A stretch of 64,000 bases of DNA from GCA-003244245 sp036266995. Lineage in GTDB: Bacteria > Actinomycetota > Actinomycetes > Mycobacteriales > Pseudonocardiaceae. Both the position numbers and the translations under genes were made by a program. The notes under the pieces are model-generated. The model saw only the letters and a program-made list of their open reading frames with translations. It did not search any database and was not told where the DNA came from. Location: NCBI GenBank assembly GCA_036266995.1, contig DATAWX010000104.1, positions 18,342 to 82,341 of the forward strand, given 5' to 3'. Positions 17,676 through 26,582 of the stretch are shown here, piece after piece (position 1 is the stretch's first letter; every line of letters begins with the position of its first letter).

Positions 17676-18515
17676 ATGAGGACCAACGACTTGGGGGTGG
17701 TAGCGGTGCGTTCAGCGCACGATGACCAGGACAGGGTGAGCAACCGGCCATCGGGTGCGTTGCTGTTCGTACGCTATGCCTTCGCACCCAACGAGCTGGG
17801 TTACTGCGGTCCATCAGATAGCCAGGAGCTGCTGGGATACGGTGCCAATGGCGTCGTAGACCGTGGGTTGACCGCGATGGCACGGCAGTTCGATGGGGCC
17901 TGGCCCTACCTGGAACTCATCGCCGGCGCTGTCGGAATCTCCGACCCTCTCGATCACCGAGTCGTAGAGGCCTACTGGGTGGGAAACTCGCTGCTCGACC
18001 AGGTCGGGATCACTGCGCTGGGAAATTCGATGGAACACCGGCTCCGCTACCGTACCGGTCGTCAATTCAGTCTGATTGCCGATAGTGTCCTGGCCGGCGG
18101 GGTACCGCACCACAGCTTCCACGTATTCAGCGTCTATCCATGGGTTGGCCTGCTGAGCAACGACCGCATCGCCCACCAGGCGCTGGAGGTGCTCGATCGA
18201 TGTCGTATCCGGTGGGGCAAGGTGGATAGCGTGACCGGCGACCAGGTGCTGGTGCGAAGTCAACCGCTCACGTGGGACGGGCGGAATCTCGCGTTGGGCG
18301 AACCTGTCGTGGAAACCGCGAGACGGGCGGTTAACGGAAGTGGGTTCGTGGATCGGATTGATCCCGGCGACTGGGTCTCGCTGCACTGGGACTGGGTTTG
18401 TGACCGTCTCGGTCCGCGCCAACTTGCGGATCTGCGGCACTACTCGCGGCGCCAAATCAAGATCATCAACGATGAGCTGATGCACGCCGGCCCGGCGACG
18501 GTGTTGGGGCGGTAG
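17676..18515 (+). CDS. Uncharacterised protein, DUF6390-like
   Basis: This protein of about 279 residues is recalled as DUF6390-like from the opening GALLFVRYAFAPNELGYCGP and from DWVSLHWDWVCDRLGPRQLADLRHY near the end. It contains many Trp and His residues and no transmembrane segment. The start is uncertain: ATG 17676 is used, and GTG 17736 is closer to the first conserved block. It is divergent from the aminotransferase. Function unknown. Confidence 0.7.
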   Translation: MRTNDLGVVAVRSAHDDQDRVSNRPSGALLFVRYAFAPNELGYCGPSDSQELLGYGANGVVDRGLTAMARQFDGAWPYLELIAGAVGISDPLDHRVVEAYWVGNSLLDQVGITALGNSMEHRLRYRTGRQFSLIADSVLAGGVPHHSFHVFSVYPWVGLLSNDRIAHQALEVLDRCRIRWGKVDSVTGDQVLVRSQPLTWDGRNLALGEPVVETARRAVNGSGFVDRIDPGDWVSLHWDWVCDRLGPRQLADLRHYSRRQIKIINDELMHAGPATVLGR

Positions 18516-18534
18516 CCGCCCTATGACCGTGGTC

Positions 18535-19638
18535 TCAGCCGGGACTGTTGTGTTCCACCTGGGAACCTTGCCGCGACGAGTTGTCGATGTCGACGGTCGG
18601 CTTGCCGTCGGCGGTGGTGTTGCCGACCACAACGCAGCCGTTCGAGCCGTCGATGATGATGATTCCGCGGGTGATGTTGGGGCCGGAGATCTTGTTGTCG
18701 CGCAGCTCGACGTTGGGCCAGCGGCGTATGTTGACGGCCTGGGCACCGTTGGAGGCGCAGGTGTTGCCGATGAAGCTGATCGACGGGCCGCTGGTCGGGG
18801 CAGCGCTGTTTCCACTCTGGTCGCCGGTGGCGATCAGACATTGCGCATCGACATTGCGGCAGGTGTTACCCACTATCGCGACGTCGTAGGTGGGTGGACC
18901 GTTGCTGTCGTAGGTCTGGAAACAGTCGGGGTGTGGTGGGTTGGCGTAGCCGGTAGCGGAGATGTCTGTGATGGTGTTGCCAGTAATTCGGTGACCGTTA
19001 CCGAAAAATCGCATACCGTCGGCGTCTCCATTGTCGCGGGCCACCGTGTCGCTCACGGCATTGTGGGTCACCGCGATCTGGCGCCCGCTGATCCAGATTC
19101 CGGCGGTGGCGACATGGTGCACCGTGTTGTCCTCGATGATCGAGTTCTCGCAGGGATCGCAGGTGATCCCGCCTCGCTGGGTGTCCTGGACGGTGTTGTG
19201 GCGGATGGTCAGATCGGTGCCCTTGGCGAAGAGCCCGTCGCCGCCGGCGACCGTGAAACCTTCGACGATGACGTGGTCGGCCGAGACGTGGATGCTCCCC
19301 ACGGTCGCCCCGTCGGCGAAGAGCCTCACCGGCGCGTTCGCCGAGCCCGGGCGGTTCATCGCCACGTCGGTGCCGGCTAGGTCGTGGCCGGTGAAGCACA
19401 CCGTGCTCCCTGGCGAGGCGGCATTCAGAGCCGCCGGCACCTCGTCGGCTCGGCTGACCGTGTGGCGGCAATCCGGGGGGCCACTCTGGTTCGGGGCTGC
19501 TGTGGAACTCGGGCTTGACGGGCTCGGGCTGGAACCAGGATTCTGACCAGTCAGGGGGTTCTGGCCAGCCGGAGTGCTCTGGCCCGTGCAACCGCCGACG
19601 AGCAGCAGGCCCAGCGCAGTGATCCAGACCCGCATCAT
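18535..19638 (-). CDS. Secreted right-handed beta-helix lipoprotein
   Basis: The protein of about 367 residues begins with a lipoprotein signal (MMRVWITALGLLLVGGC, lipidated Cys at 17), then a Ser/Pro-rich linker. A body of short repeats follows (VIVEGFTVAGG, LTIRHNTVQDT, SIIEDNTVHHVA, AVTHNAVSDT, HRITGNTITDI, ISFIGNTCASN), which is the coil pattern of parallel beta-helix proteins such as polysaccharide lyases. Anchored outside the membrane, it may bind or cleave polysaccharide. The catalytic residues are not clear. An earlier in-frame ATG (19746) would give no signal peptide. Confidence 0.82.
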   Translation of the reverse strand: MMRVWITALGLLLVGGCTGQSTPAGQNPLTGQNPGSSPSPSSPSSTAAPNQSGPPDCRHTVSRADEVPAALNAASPGSTVCFTGHDLAGTDVAMNRPGSANAPVRLFADGATVGSIHVSADHVIVEGFTVAGGDGLFAKGTDLTIRHNTVQDTQRGGITCDPCENSIIEDNTVHHVATAGIWISGRQIAVTHNAVSDTVARDNGDADGMRFFGNGHRITGNTITDISATGYANPPHPDCFQTYDSNGPPTYDVAIVGNTCRNVDAQCLIATGDQSGNSAAPTSGPSISFIGNTCASNGAQAVNIRRWPNVELRDNKISGPNITRGIIIIDGSNGCVVVGNTTADGKPTVDIDNSSRQGSQVEHNSPG

Positions 19639-19784
19639 TCGGTGCCGTCGCGTCACCGGTGCCGCCACCCAGGGTCCCGGGAAGGAATGTTCACCGGAGC
19701 AGGGTATGGCCCCGTGGTCGATGTCGGCGTAAGCGGCCGTCGGCATGTCGGGTTCCTGCGGCGCGCCAAGGGGAGGAAGTGGCC

Positions 19785-20609
19785 ATGACCACCCAGCGAT
19801 ATGGGATGGACACGGGCAGGCGGACTCGTGCGACTCCGCCGCGGCGCTGGGCCTGGCTGCCAGTGCTGTTGGTGGGCATCGGGCTGTTCATTGCCGTCCA
19901 GCAGGCTTTGGTGACCACTGGGAATCCGACCCTGGTGCCCTCGTTGCTGGTGCTCGGGGCACTGCTGGTGCCGGTGACCTTCGTGGTCTACATCGACGGT
20001 CGAAACCCGGCATACGACCTGCCGCTGAGTGTTCTGTTGAGCTGCGCACTGCTGGGTGGGGTGCTGGGTGCCGCGGTCTCCAGCGTGCTGGAGTTCGACA
20101 CCATGCGACGGCTGGGCGGCCTGCCGACGGTGTACATCGGGTTGATCGAAGAGGCCGCCAAGCTCCTGGTACCCATCGTGATGCTGATCTTCACCCGGTA
20201 CCGGCGCAATCCGGCCGACGGGCTGCTGGTCGGAGTCGCGGTGGGGATGGGCTTTGCCGTGCTGGAGACTCTGGGCTACGGGTTTGTGACGCTGCTGGCC
20301 AGTGGGGGGGACCTGACCGCCGCCGAGGGACTCCTGCTGCTGCGAGGCGTACTCAGCCCGGCCGGGCATGCCGCCTGGACCGGTCTAGCCGCCGCGGCGC
20401 TGTGGTGGGCTCACGCCCAACGGTGGAGACCACGTGCGCTGGCCGCCGTGATCGGAACCTTCGTTCTCGTGGTGGTCCTCCATACCCTCTGGGACGCGAC
20501 CGCCGCCTGGTACGGCTACCTCATCATCGGGTTCGTCAGTCTCGCCCTGCTGCTACGCCAAACCCACCGCAACGTTTTGATCACTACCGCGCCGGCTGGT
20601 GCGTCATGA
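19785..20609 (+). CDS. PrsW-family intramembrane metalloprotease-like protein
   Basis: The 274-residue protein has eight or so hydrophobic segments. Putative catalytic motifs of PrsW/CAAX-type proteases are LIEEAAKLLVPIVM (EExxK), GFAVLETLGYGF, RGVLSPAGHAAWTGLAAAAL, and VLHTLWDATA. PrsW cleaves anti-sigma factors in other bacteria; the target here is unknown. The frame is open from 19659, but ATG 19785 follows a GAGGAAG ribosome-binding site. Its stop overlaps the next gene by 4 bp, so the two are coupled. Confidence 0.85.
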   Translation: MTTQRYGMDTGRRTRATPPRRWAWLPVLLVGIGLFIAVQQALVTTGNPTLVPSLLVLGALLVPVTFVVYIDGRNPAYDLPLSVLLSCALLGGVLGAAVSSVLEFDTMRRLGGLPTVYIGLIEEAAKLLVPIVMLIFTRYRRNPADGLLVGVAVGMGFAVLETLGYGFVTLLASGGDLTAAEGLLLLRGVLSPAGHAAWTGLAAAALWWAHAQRWRPRALAAVIGTFVLVVVLHTLWDATAAWYGYLIIGFVSLALLLRQTHRNVLITTAPAGAS

Positions 20610-21055
20610 AGGCATACCTCGCCGCCCCGTTGTTCTGCCAGGGGGAGAAGGAGTTCAACCTGCGGGTCGACGCCGTCGTACGGTCAGTAGGTCTGGACAC
20701 GTTCTTGCCGCAACGTGACGGCGGCGAGGCCGCCCGCCTGATAAGCGAGGGTATGGATGAGCACGCGGTGCGTCAGCGGCTATTCGATCTGGACTGCGCC
20801 GCGATCGCCGACTGCGCACTGCTCGTGTTCGTCCTTGATGGCCGGGTACCCGACGAGGGGGCGTGCGTCGAGCTTGGAATGGCCTTTGCCAGCGGTAAGC
20901 CGTGCTTCGGTCTGCAGACCGACAGCCGCCGTTTCGACGGCACGAACTCGAATAACCTGATGATCGACTATGCCCTCACCGGCGGCATCGCCGACTCACT
21001 CGATGAACTGGCCGACAACCTGCGCGCCTATCTCGGCGAACTCGCCGTGGGCTGA
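20606..21055 (+). CDS. Nucleoside 2-deoxyribosyltransferase-like protein
   Basis: The 149-residue protein matches the NDT fold: MKAYLAAPLFCQGEKEFN at the start, VFVLDGRVPDEGACVELGMA with the probable catalytic Glu, then FASGKPCFGLQTDSR. Such enzymes swap bases on deoxynucleosides or hydrolyse the glycosidic bond. The ATG overlaps the PrsW stop (ATGA). This pairing with a membrane protease-like gene has no obvious functional logic. Confidence 0.85.
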   Translation: MKAYLAAPLFCQGEKEFNLRVDAVVRSVGLDTFLPQRDGGEAARLISEGMDEHAVRQRLFDLDCAAIADCALLVFVLDGRVPDEGACVELGMAFASGKPCFGLQTDSRRFDGTNSNNLMIDYALTGGIADSLDELADNLRAYLGELAVG

Positions 21056-21099
21056 CGCGGGTGCGAGAATCGGTATACCCGATCGGTAGCTGAGGGAGC

Positions 21100-21342
21100 G
21101 TGAACACCATGACTTCACAGGACAAGGTCAACGGTCTGGTGGGTCAGGCCGTCGAGAAGGGCGAGCCACTCGTCGATCAGGTCATCGAGAAGGCCGAGTC
21201 GTTCGTCGACAAGGCCGCGGAGAAGGCGGAGTCGCTGGTCGAGAAGGTCCAGGAGGCTGCCGAGCCGCTCGTGGAGAAGGCCAAAGAGAAGGCTGAGCCA
21301 CTCCTGGAGAGGGCGAACGGCAGCTCTGGCAAGGACGCCTGA
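21100..21342 (+). CDS. Small charged coiled/amphipathic-helix repeat protein (80 aa)
   Basis: The protein is built almost wholly of near-repeats: VEKGEPLVDQVIEKAESFVD, AAEKAESLVEKVQEAAEPL, KAKEKAEPLLER. This gives an 11-residue Lys/Glu/Ala periodicity like LEA or apolipoprotein-type amphipathic helices. GTG 21100 follows GAGGGAG; an ATG three codons later is possible. It has no cysteine, aromatic cluster or membrane segment. It is probably a stress or surface-binding protein; that function is inferred only from the periodicity. Confidence 0.7.
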   Translation: MNTMTSQDKVNGLVGQAVEKGEPLVDQVIEKAESFVDKAAEKAESLVEKVQEAAEPLVEKAKEKAEPLLERANGSSGKDA

Positions 21343-21411
21343 ATTTGCCGTCAGGAATTGGGACCTCTGACCCGTTTACACCAAATCGGTCGCCAGTTGA
21401 CCCCCATTGTG

Positions 21412-22071
21412 TCAGTGCTGGGCGGTCTTCACCGCCTCCGCGATCGGTGTGTCGCCAGCGATTAGCTCCACAGTGGACCCCGCCGTGCCCGGTTCGGTCA
21501 GGAGCGCCGCAAGCACCGCTGCGACATCGTCGCGGGGCACGTCGCCGCGGCCGGTGGACTCGCCCAGGGTCACCCGGCCGGTGCCGGGCGTGTTGGTGAG
21601 GCGGCCCGGCCGCAGGATGGTCCACCCGAGTCCGGGCCGAGACCGGATGTCCGCGTCTGCCGCGCCCTTGGCGCGCAGATAGGCGGCGAAGACCGGGTCG
21701 GTGCCCTCCGGGGGCTCACGGTCGGCCCCCATGGCGGAGACGATGAGGAAGCGCCGGACCCCGGCTTGCTCCGCCGCGTCGGCGAAGAGTGCGGCCGCGG
21801 CGCGGTCCACGCTGTCCTTGCGGCCGATGCCGCTGCCCGGGCCTGCACCGGCAGCGAAGACGGCGGCGTCGGCTGTCTCCAGATGCTGGGCGATGTCCGT
21901 GACGGACGCTGACTCCAGGTCACAGACGATCGGTTCGGCGCCAGCGGCGAGGAGATCCCCGACTTGTTTCGACGTGCGGATGATGCCCGCCACCTCGTCG
22001 CCGCGGGCGGCGACCAACTGCTCCAGGCGCAGCGCGATCTGACCATGTCCCCCAGCGATGATAATGCGCAT
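21412..22071 (-). CDS. NAD(P)-binding atypical SDR (NmrA/YhfK-like)
   Basis: The 219-residue protein starts MRIIIAGGHGQIALRLEQLV, a Rossmann dinucleotide loop with the atypical GGxGQxA pattern. SSAMG-type catalytic residues are reduced (LIVSAMGADREPPEG), and ILRPGRLTNTPGTGRV matches the extended SDR_a5/YhfK group. Family members act as NADPH sensors or isomerases rather than proven dehydrogenases. The start is set at the Met preceding the Rossmann strand; four extra residues are possible. Confidence 0.87.
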   Translation of the reverse strand: MRIIIAGGHGQIALRLEQLVAARGDEVAGIIRTSKQVGDLLAAGAEPIVCDLESASVTDIAQHLETADAAVFAAGAGPGSGIGRKDSVDRAAAALFADAAEQAGVRRFLIVSAMGADREPPEGTDPVFAAYLRAKGAADADIRSRPGLGWTILRPGRLTNTPGTGRVTLGESTGRGDVPRDDVAAVLAALLTEPGTAGSTVELIAGDTPIAEAVKTAQH

Positions 22072-22095
22072 GGCTCCGACCATACGTCGTGCGTC

Positions 22096-23952
22096 TTACC
22101 CGAGTACTGTCGGTATGCTGACAGTCATCAACATCGCCTGGTACGGATTCGCAGTGGACATCGTGAAGTAGATCTGCACTCCGTTGGCCGACCAATGAGC
22201 ATATTGCGGAATCTGATATGGGCCGTACATCCCCGCCGGGTCGGCGCTGCGATTAGAACCGAAACCTTCCTGCGTATGATCAGCGCCCGGCAGATGCATG
22301 AATTTCCCGAGCCCGTCATTCACCGAGAAAACGAGGTCGCCCTCGGACCAGGGTCCGTAAGGACGCTCCGCCCCGCGCATAACGATCCCGCCTACGGACG
22401 ATCTATCCGCTGGCCAGTCTGCGTTATAAAGACACACCCAAGCCCCCAGTAGCGGATTCCAGCGGACCGACAGTTCGCCGACACAGCCCTCGCCGAAGAG
22501 TGGGACGGCATCCTCTTCGACACGGGTCCATCGCGGTTCGCCGCGTCCGCCGGCATAAAACAGGAAACCGCCCGACTCTTCGATCTTCGCCGCCGGCTTA
22601 ACCGCGAGGTATACATCGCTGGAACGGTAGCGACCGCTGCCGAAGACGACCAGTTGTGGACCCTCTCCCGGGAGTCCATGATCGTGCGCGTCAACGATCA
22701 TAGCGGACACGTTGATAAACTTGTAGCGGGACACTTCGTAAAGGAGCGTGAAGTCGAGGCCATGGTTGTCTGATCGAGCCAGGATCGATCTGCCCATCAT
22801 GGTGTATATTCCCACTGGACGATGATCGGTGCTGAAGAAAACGTACATGCTACCGTCCCAGCTGACCCCGTCGAGCGGCACCTCGAAGGCGCCCTGGGCA
22901 ATTCCGGGGACTAACGGTGGCTGGGGCAGGAACGTCAGGGCAAGGCCATCGTCGGCATTCGTGTCGGTAGTGAAAGCGATGGAGTCGAGATCGTCATTCG
23001 GAGTGCCGTGGCCCACCCGCCAGGTGTCACCGAACAGGAAGTAGAGACGGTCCCGGTGAGCAAAGGAGACACCGAGGTCCGTGCCTATAATGGCGAACCT
23101 GCTCTGGGTCCGGTTGAACGCGAATTTCGGTGTTCCCGTCCCATTCCAGCCTTCGCGATCGAACTCACCGGTTAGCTGCACAATCTTCTTGGCGCGGCGG
23201 GCAAGTCGAGGATGCGGCTCAAGCATGGTGAAGCGATCAGTCCGGATCCACACTTCCTCGGCGTGGGCGTTCAGATGCCAGTAATGAACGACCGCGCCGC
23301 GACACTCGTCGACGAGGACCTCGAAGTTGCCGAGGCCTGGTGAGCCGAAACTGGACTGAATGATGCCACCGAATCCGGCGCAGGATTGGGTGATGAACTG
23401 TGCCCTGGTCCACCGCCCGGGGATATCACTCTGATCTTGGAAGAAATGGCGAAGCTCTATAGAACCGTCGTTGAGATGCAGGGGCACGACGACCTCGAGC
23501 CTGCCGTGCTGGCCTGTACTGACGGCGGATTGGATGATGCAGCCGGGTCCGGCCACAGTGTCCTGGTCGCCGGTGACTCGTTGCCCGCGCATCCAGGGTA
23601 TGTGCACGGTCATCGTCAACCTTTGACGCAGCGGTGACGGTAGGTGGGCGTCGCGGTTGTCGCGGTAGAAGTGACACAGTTCGACAGCGCCGTCTTGCCA
23701 TAGGGGTACGACGACTTCGAAGTTGCCGTGCTGTCCGGTGCTGGCCGTGGATTGGATGATGCAGCCGGGTCCGGCCACGTTGTCCTGGTCACCGGTGACT
23801 CGTTGCCCGCGGATCCGCGGTATCTTGGCGTCGTTGTTGTCGCGGGACCAATACCACAGTTGTTGGCCTTCTACGATGACTGCCTCAAAATTACCGTGGC
23901 CGCGGCTCCGACCGAAGTCGGATTGGATGAGACTGACATACACTCTGGGCAT
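22096..23952 (-). CDS. DUF4185-type beta-propeller protein with N-terminal repeat domain
   Basis: The protein (about 618 residues) has two parts. Residues 1-230 contain four blade-like repeats with a shared pattern GNFEVVVPLW...ELCHFYRDN and the segment VAGPGCIIQS. Residues 240-618 match DUF4185-like sialidase-type propellers (DRLYFLFGDTWRVGHG, WDGSMYVFFSTDHRP, GKFMHLPGADHTQEGFG). No signal peptide is visible. It starts 19 bp after the galactose-oxidase-like gene, so both are on one transcript. A carbohydrate-binding or glycosidase role is plausible but unproven. Confidence 0.8.
   Translation of the reverse strand: MPRVYVSLIQSDFGRSRGHGNFEAVIVEGQQLWYWSRDNNDAKIPRIRGQRVTGDQDNVAGPGCIIQSTASTGQHGNFEVVVPLWQDGAVELCHFYRDNRDAHLPSPLRQRLTMTVHIPWMRGQRVTGDQDTVAGPGCIIQSAVSTGQHGRLEVVVPLHLNDGSIELRHFFQDQSDIPGRWTRAQFITQSCAGFGGIIQSSFGSPGLGNFEVLVDECRGAVVHYWHLNAHAEEVWIRTDRFTMLEPHPRLARRAKKIVQLTGEFDREGWNGTGTPKFAFNRTQSRFAIIGTDLGVSFAHRDRLYFLFGDTWRVGHGTPNDDLDSIAFTTDTNADDGLALTFLPQPPLVPGIAQGAFEVPLDGVSWDGSMYVFFSTDHRPVGIYTMMGRSILARSDNHGLDFTLLYEVSRYKFINVSAMIVDAHDHGLPGEGPQLVVFGSGRYRSSDVYLAVKPAAKIEESGGFLFYAGGRGEPRWTRVEEDAVPLFGEGCVGELSVRWNPLLGAWVCLYNADWPADRSSVGGIVMRGAERPYGPWSEGDLVFSVNDGLGKFMHLPGADHTQEGFGSNRSADPAGMYGPYQIPQYAHWSANGVQIYFTMSTANPYQAMLMTVSIPTVLG
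23531..23823 (-). repeat. Two nearly identical 71-bp direct repeats inside the DUF4185 gene
   Basis: Copies at 23531-23601 and 23753-23823 are in the same frame, 222 bp (74 codons) apart, and differ at only a few positions. They encode the GQRVTGDQDxVAGPGCIIQS block of adjacent repeats. The near-identity at DNA level implies recent duplication or gene conversion between blades. Confidence 0.75.
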
Positions 23953-23973
23953 CAACAGCCTTTCCAGTAGCGC

Positions 23974-25491
23974 TCAACACCAGCGGCCACGTCTATCGAA
24001 CTTGAAACGACCCTGAGCGCGAGGGTGTGCTGCGGGCGAGTCGATCCGCATGATCCGCGCGACTGAGGGGACCCCGGCCTTGCTCAGGACGAAGAGCATG
24101 TAGTGCCCCGGGGGACAGATCTCCGGCCGTTGGGGCGCAGCGATGGTGACACCACCGTCGCCGCGACGGAACTCGAGAACGTTGATGCGCTGGCTCTGGT
24201 CTAAGGCGTGAGTTACCGAGGGGAGCCGTATCCAGATGACCTTTCCGACGTCCGGTCCCGAGATCTGAAGCGAGAATGTCTCGCCATAGGCGACTTCCGC
24301 TGGCGCGGAGACGATCTCCGGGCGCGGGCCGTGGAACAGATAGGGTGGACGGAAGATCTGTCCGTTGCGATGGCTGTCCCGAGCATCGTTCGGCCTGCCG
24401 CCGACGACGAACTCGCCGCTACCCGCGCTGAGCACCGTCGCGTCTGGCAGCAGCACGGCCGTCGCCTGGTAACAGCGATCGACGTCTTCGTCGGCGAGCT
24501 CCTTCCATTCTTTCGTCACCGGATCCCACAGTTCGGCGACGTGGACCGGTTTGCCCGGCGACAGATCGTTGAAGCCGGATCCCCTGGTCCCCCCGGTCAC
24601 CAGGACGCTCCCGTCCGCGAGAACCGTCGCGTTATGGTGGCGCCGCGGGAAGTGCATACTTGCGATCTCACGCCGTGCTTGGGGATTGGCGCGCAGATCG
24701 ATGACCTCTGCCGCGTTGCTGCCGCCGATGTAGATGACTTTCCAGGCGTCGTACATCACCGAAGGCCCGGCATCTGGCCCGGATATGAATACCTGCCCGC
24801 TCGGAGCGATGTGCATGCGCGAATACAGCGGGACGCCGGTGACGCGGGTGGTCGCCGTCCACCGGTGCCCATCCCAGATTTGCGGGACATCGTTGATGAC
24901 GACCCTACCGTTGTCTTTGTAGCTGCCCGCCGACACCAATACGGTCCCGTCCGGGAGCGCTGTGGCGGTCGGATACCAACGGCGTTCGTTCATCACGGGA
25001 AGGGCTGTCCAGGTGTTGATGCGGCAGTCATAGACGCACGCCTGGTCGAGCCCGTCGCCGTCGGTGACGTGGCCGCCCGCGACCAGCAGTCGACCGTCGG
25101 GGAGAAAAGCGTGCCCAGAGCAGAACAGGTTGACCGTCGTGCCGTCGGCACGTTTGGGCTGGGGTGTCGCGGTCAGTTCCCCGGTGTTGGGATTCCAGAT
25201 GTATGGAGTGCACTCGGGCTCATGCATCGAGCCGGTAGGCTGGTCCCGCCGTCCCCAGAACAGCACCTTTCCGTTCGGCAGCACGCTCGTGTGAATCGCT
25301 ACGTTCGGCAACTCGAAGACCGGATCCCACCGGCCCCGATGCGCCCATACGGAATCCTCCGCAAGGTCTCCGCTCGACGGGGACACGATGGCGTTTCTTG
25401 CAGAAGCGCCGACCGGACCGCCGTAGCGAAACGCCAGGCCAGGACTCATCAGCAGCATCAGGGCGGAGCGTCGAGTTGTTGTGAATGCCAT
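23974..25491 (-). CDS. Galactose/glyoxal-oxidase-like secreted kelch protein (DUF1929 C-terminus)
   Basis: The 505-residue protein carries a Tat signal (TTTRRSALMLLMSPG) and a kelch propeller typical of copper radical oxidases. Predicted copper-site elements are LFCSGHAFLPDGR (Cys of the Cys-Tyr cofactor), RRWYPTATALPDG (Tyr), and CPPGHYMLFVLSKAGVPSVA (distal His). The usual Tyr-His pair instead reads DRCYQATAVLLPD, with Gln in place of His. It is first in an operon with the DUF4185 protein. Its activity as an oxidase is therefore uncertain. Confidence 0.85.
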   Translation of the reverse strand: MAFTTTRRSALMLLMSPGLAFRYGGPVGASARNAIVSPSSGDLAEDSVWAHRGRWDPVFELPNVAIHTSVLPNGKVLFWGRRDQPTGSMHEPECTPYIWNPNTGELTATPQPKRADGTTVNLFCSGHAFLPDGRLLVAGGHVTDGDGLDQACVYDCRINTWTALPVMNERRWYPTATALPDGTVLVSAGSYKDNGRVVINDVPQIWDGHRWTATTRVTGVPLYSRMHIAPSGQVFISGPDAGPSVMYDAWKVIYIGGSNAAEVIDLRANPQARREIASMHFPRRHHNATVLADGSVLVTGGTRGSGFNDLSPGKPVHVAELWDPVTKEWKELADEDVDRCYQATAVLLPDATVLSAGSGEFVVGGRPNDARDSHRNGQIFRPPYLFHGPRPEIVSAPAEVAYGETFSLQISGPDVGKVIWIRLPSVTHALDQSQRINVLEFRRGDGGVTIAAPQRPEICPPGHYMLFVLSKAGVPSVARIMRIDSPAAHPRAQGRFKFDRRGRWC

Positions 25492-25713
25492 GTCCTGCTT
25501 TCCACTGAACCAGTCCGATGCGGAGCATGCTGCCCGCACCGCTACAACGCCGCCCCGCCTCTCCTGGTTACGCCCAACGGCGGGTTTCCGGTGTGTCGGC
25601 GCGGGCGCCGGCTCGATCTCGCAAGCGGTATGAGAGCTCTCGTCGGCCGAGTCGGCGCTAGGACGCGATTAATCGCCATCTGGCCGTTGTCGCGAGGAGG
25701 GTCAAATGTCAGC

Positions 25714-26214
25714 TCAATGAGTCCAGCCGTGTCGCATCTTCTCCTGCGCAGCCGCCAGTGTCATTTGACCCGAGCACACCCGCTTGTGTAACTGGTCTTC
25801 GAGGTCTTCCTTCTCGGTGGTCTTCGCTGTGGGTTGGGGGAACAGGTTGTGCGGGTCTCTGGGCGCGCCGCCGATGGACAGCGGAACCAAGTGATCTTCT
25901 TTATAGTTCAGCGGTGAGCCTGTCTCGCCGAAGTCACGCATCTGTTGGAGCTTCAGCGCGGTGCCGTAGCTGGCCGGTGGCTGCGCCGTCTCGGTCCACC
26001 CGGGCGCACAGATCGTGCTGTGGATGGTGTCCTGGGTGACGTCCGGATTGAGCGCTCCCGGGGTGCAACGCGCATCAGCGCGCCCGTCGAGCACCCGACA
26101 CGACTCGGCGGCCAGCACGGTGGGTGCCGCCGTGGCGGGGACCTCGGCGGCCGGGGGAGCGCCACAGCTGGCCAGGCCCAGCAGCGCCGCCAGGCATACG
26201 ATTCGTGGGCTCAA
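25714..26214 (-). CDS. Lipoprotein with HNH-like DHLVPL domain
   Basis: The 166-residue product starts at TTG 26214 directly after GGGAGGAGAG. That gives a short signal ending in the lipobox LASC. Its C-terminal half holds YKEDHLVPLSIGGAPRDPHN, an HNH-like His/Asp motif with a following Asn, and the NPDVTQDTIHSTICAPGW block found in secreted bacterial homologues. It could be an exported nuclease or an inactive relative. A GTG farther upstream (26250) lacks a good ribosome-binding site and would spoil the signal. Confidence 0.78.
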   Translation of the reverse strand: MSPRIVCLAALLGLASCGAPPAAEVPATAAPTVLAAESCRVLDGRADARCTPGALNPDVTQDTIHSTICAPGWTETAQPPASYGTALKLQQMRDFGETGSPLNYKEDHLVPLSIGGAPRDPHNLFPQPTAKTTEKEDLEDQLHKRVCSGQMTLAAAQEKMRHGWTH

Positions 26215-26582
26215 GGTTCTCTCCTCCCTTGTGGCAGAACGACTGCACACAGTTACCCCATCTCACCGTCAGTAAAACCAAACCAGCAGATCGGCAGCTG
26301 CAGTTCGTCGGTGGAGCGAGGATCAGCGGTTGGTCAAGATGCGTGCCAGTGTCACGGTCGACCCGGCGAAGCTGTTTCTCAAGATCGCCAAAAGTGAGCG
26401 GTAACCGTGCAAAATTGCACTGCCATCACTCAGTTTCGCCGATCGTGGCAGGTCGTTGGGCGCCATCCGAGGCTCGCACACCGGCATGGTCGGGTGTCGA
26501 CCCGCCGCCGATCGGGTGATGGTAGGGCGGCGCGCTCACTTCGCCGAGCCGATAGTTGATCCCGGGCGCCCGCTGGTCCGTA
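26215..26582. other. Intergenic region between lipoprotein and sigma gene
   Basis: This 368-bp stretch lies between divergent genes. A 22-codon ORF (from about 26339) has no supporting signal. I found no ECF-type autoregulatory promoter that I could define with confidence. Confidence 0.35.

Noticed and set aside
24208..25791. 527-aa plus-strand ORF
   Set aside because: Antisense to the galactose-oxidase-like gene, with no recognisable domains.
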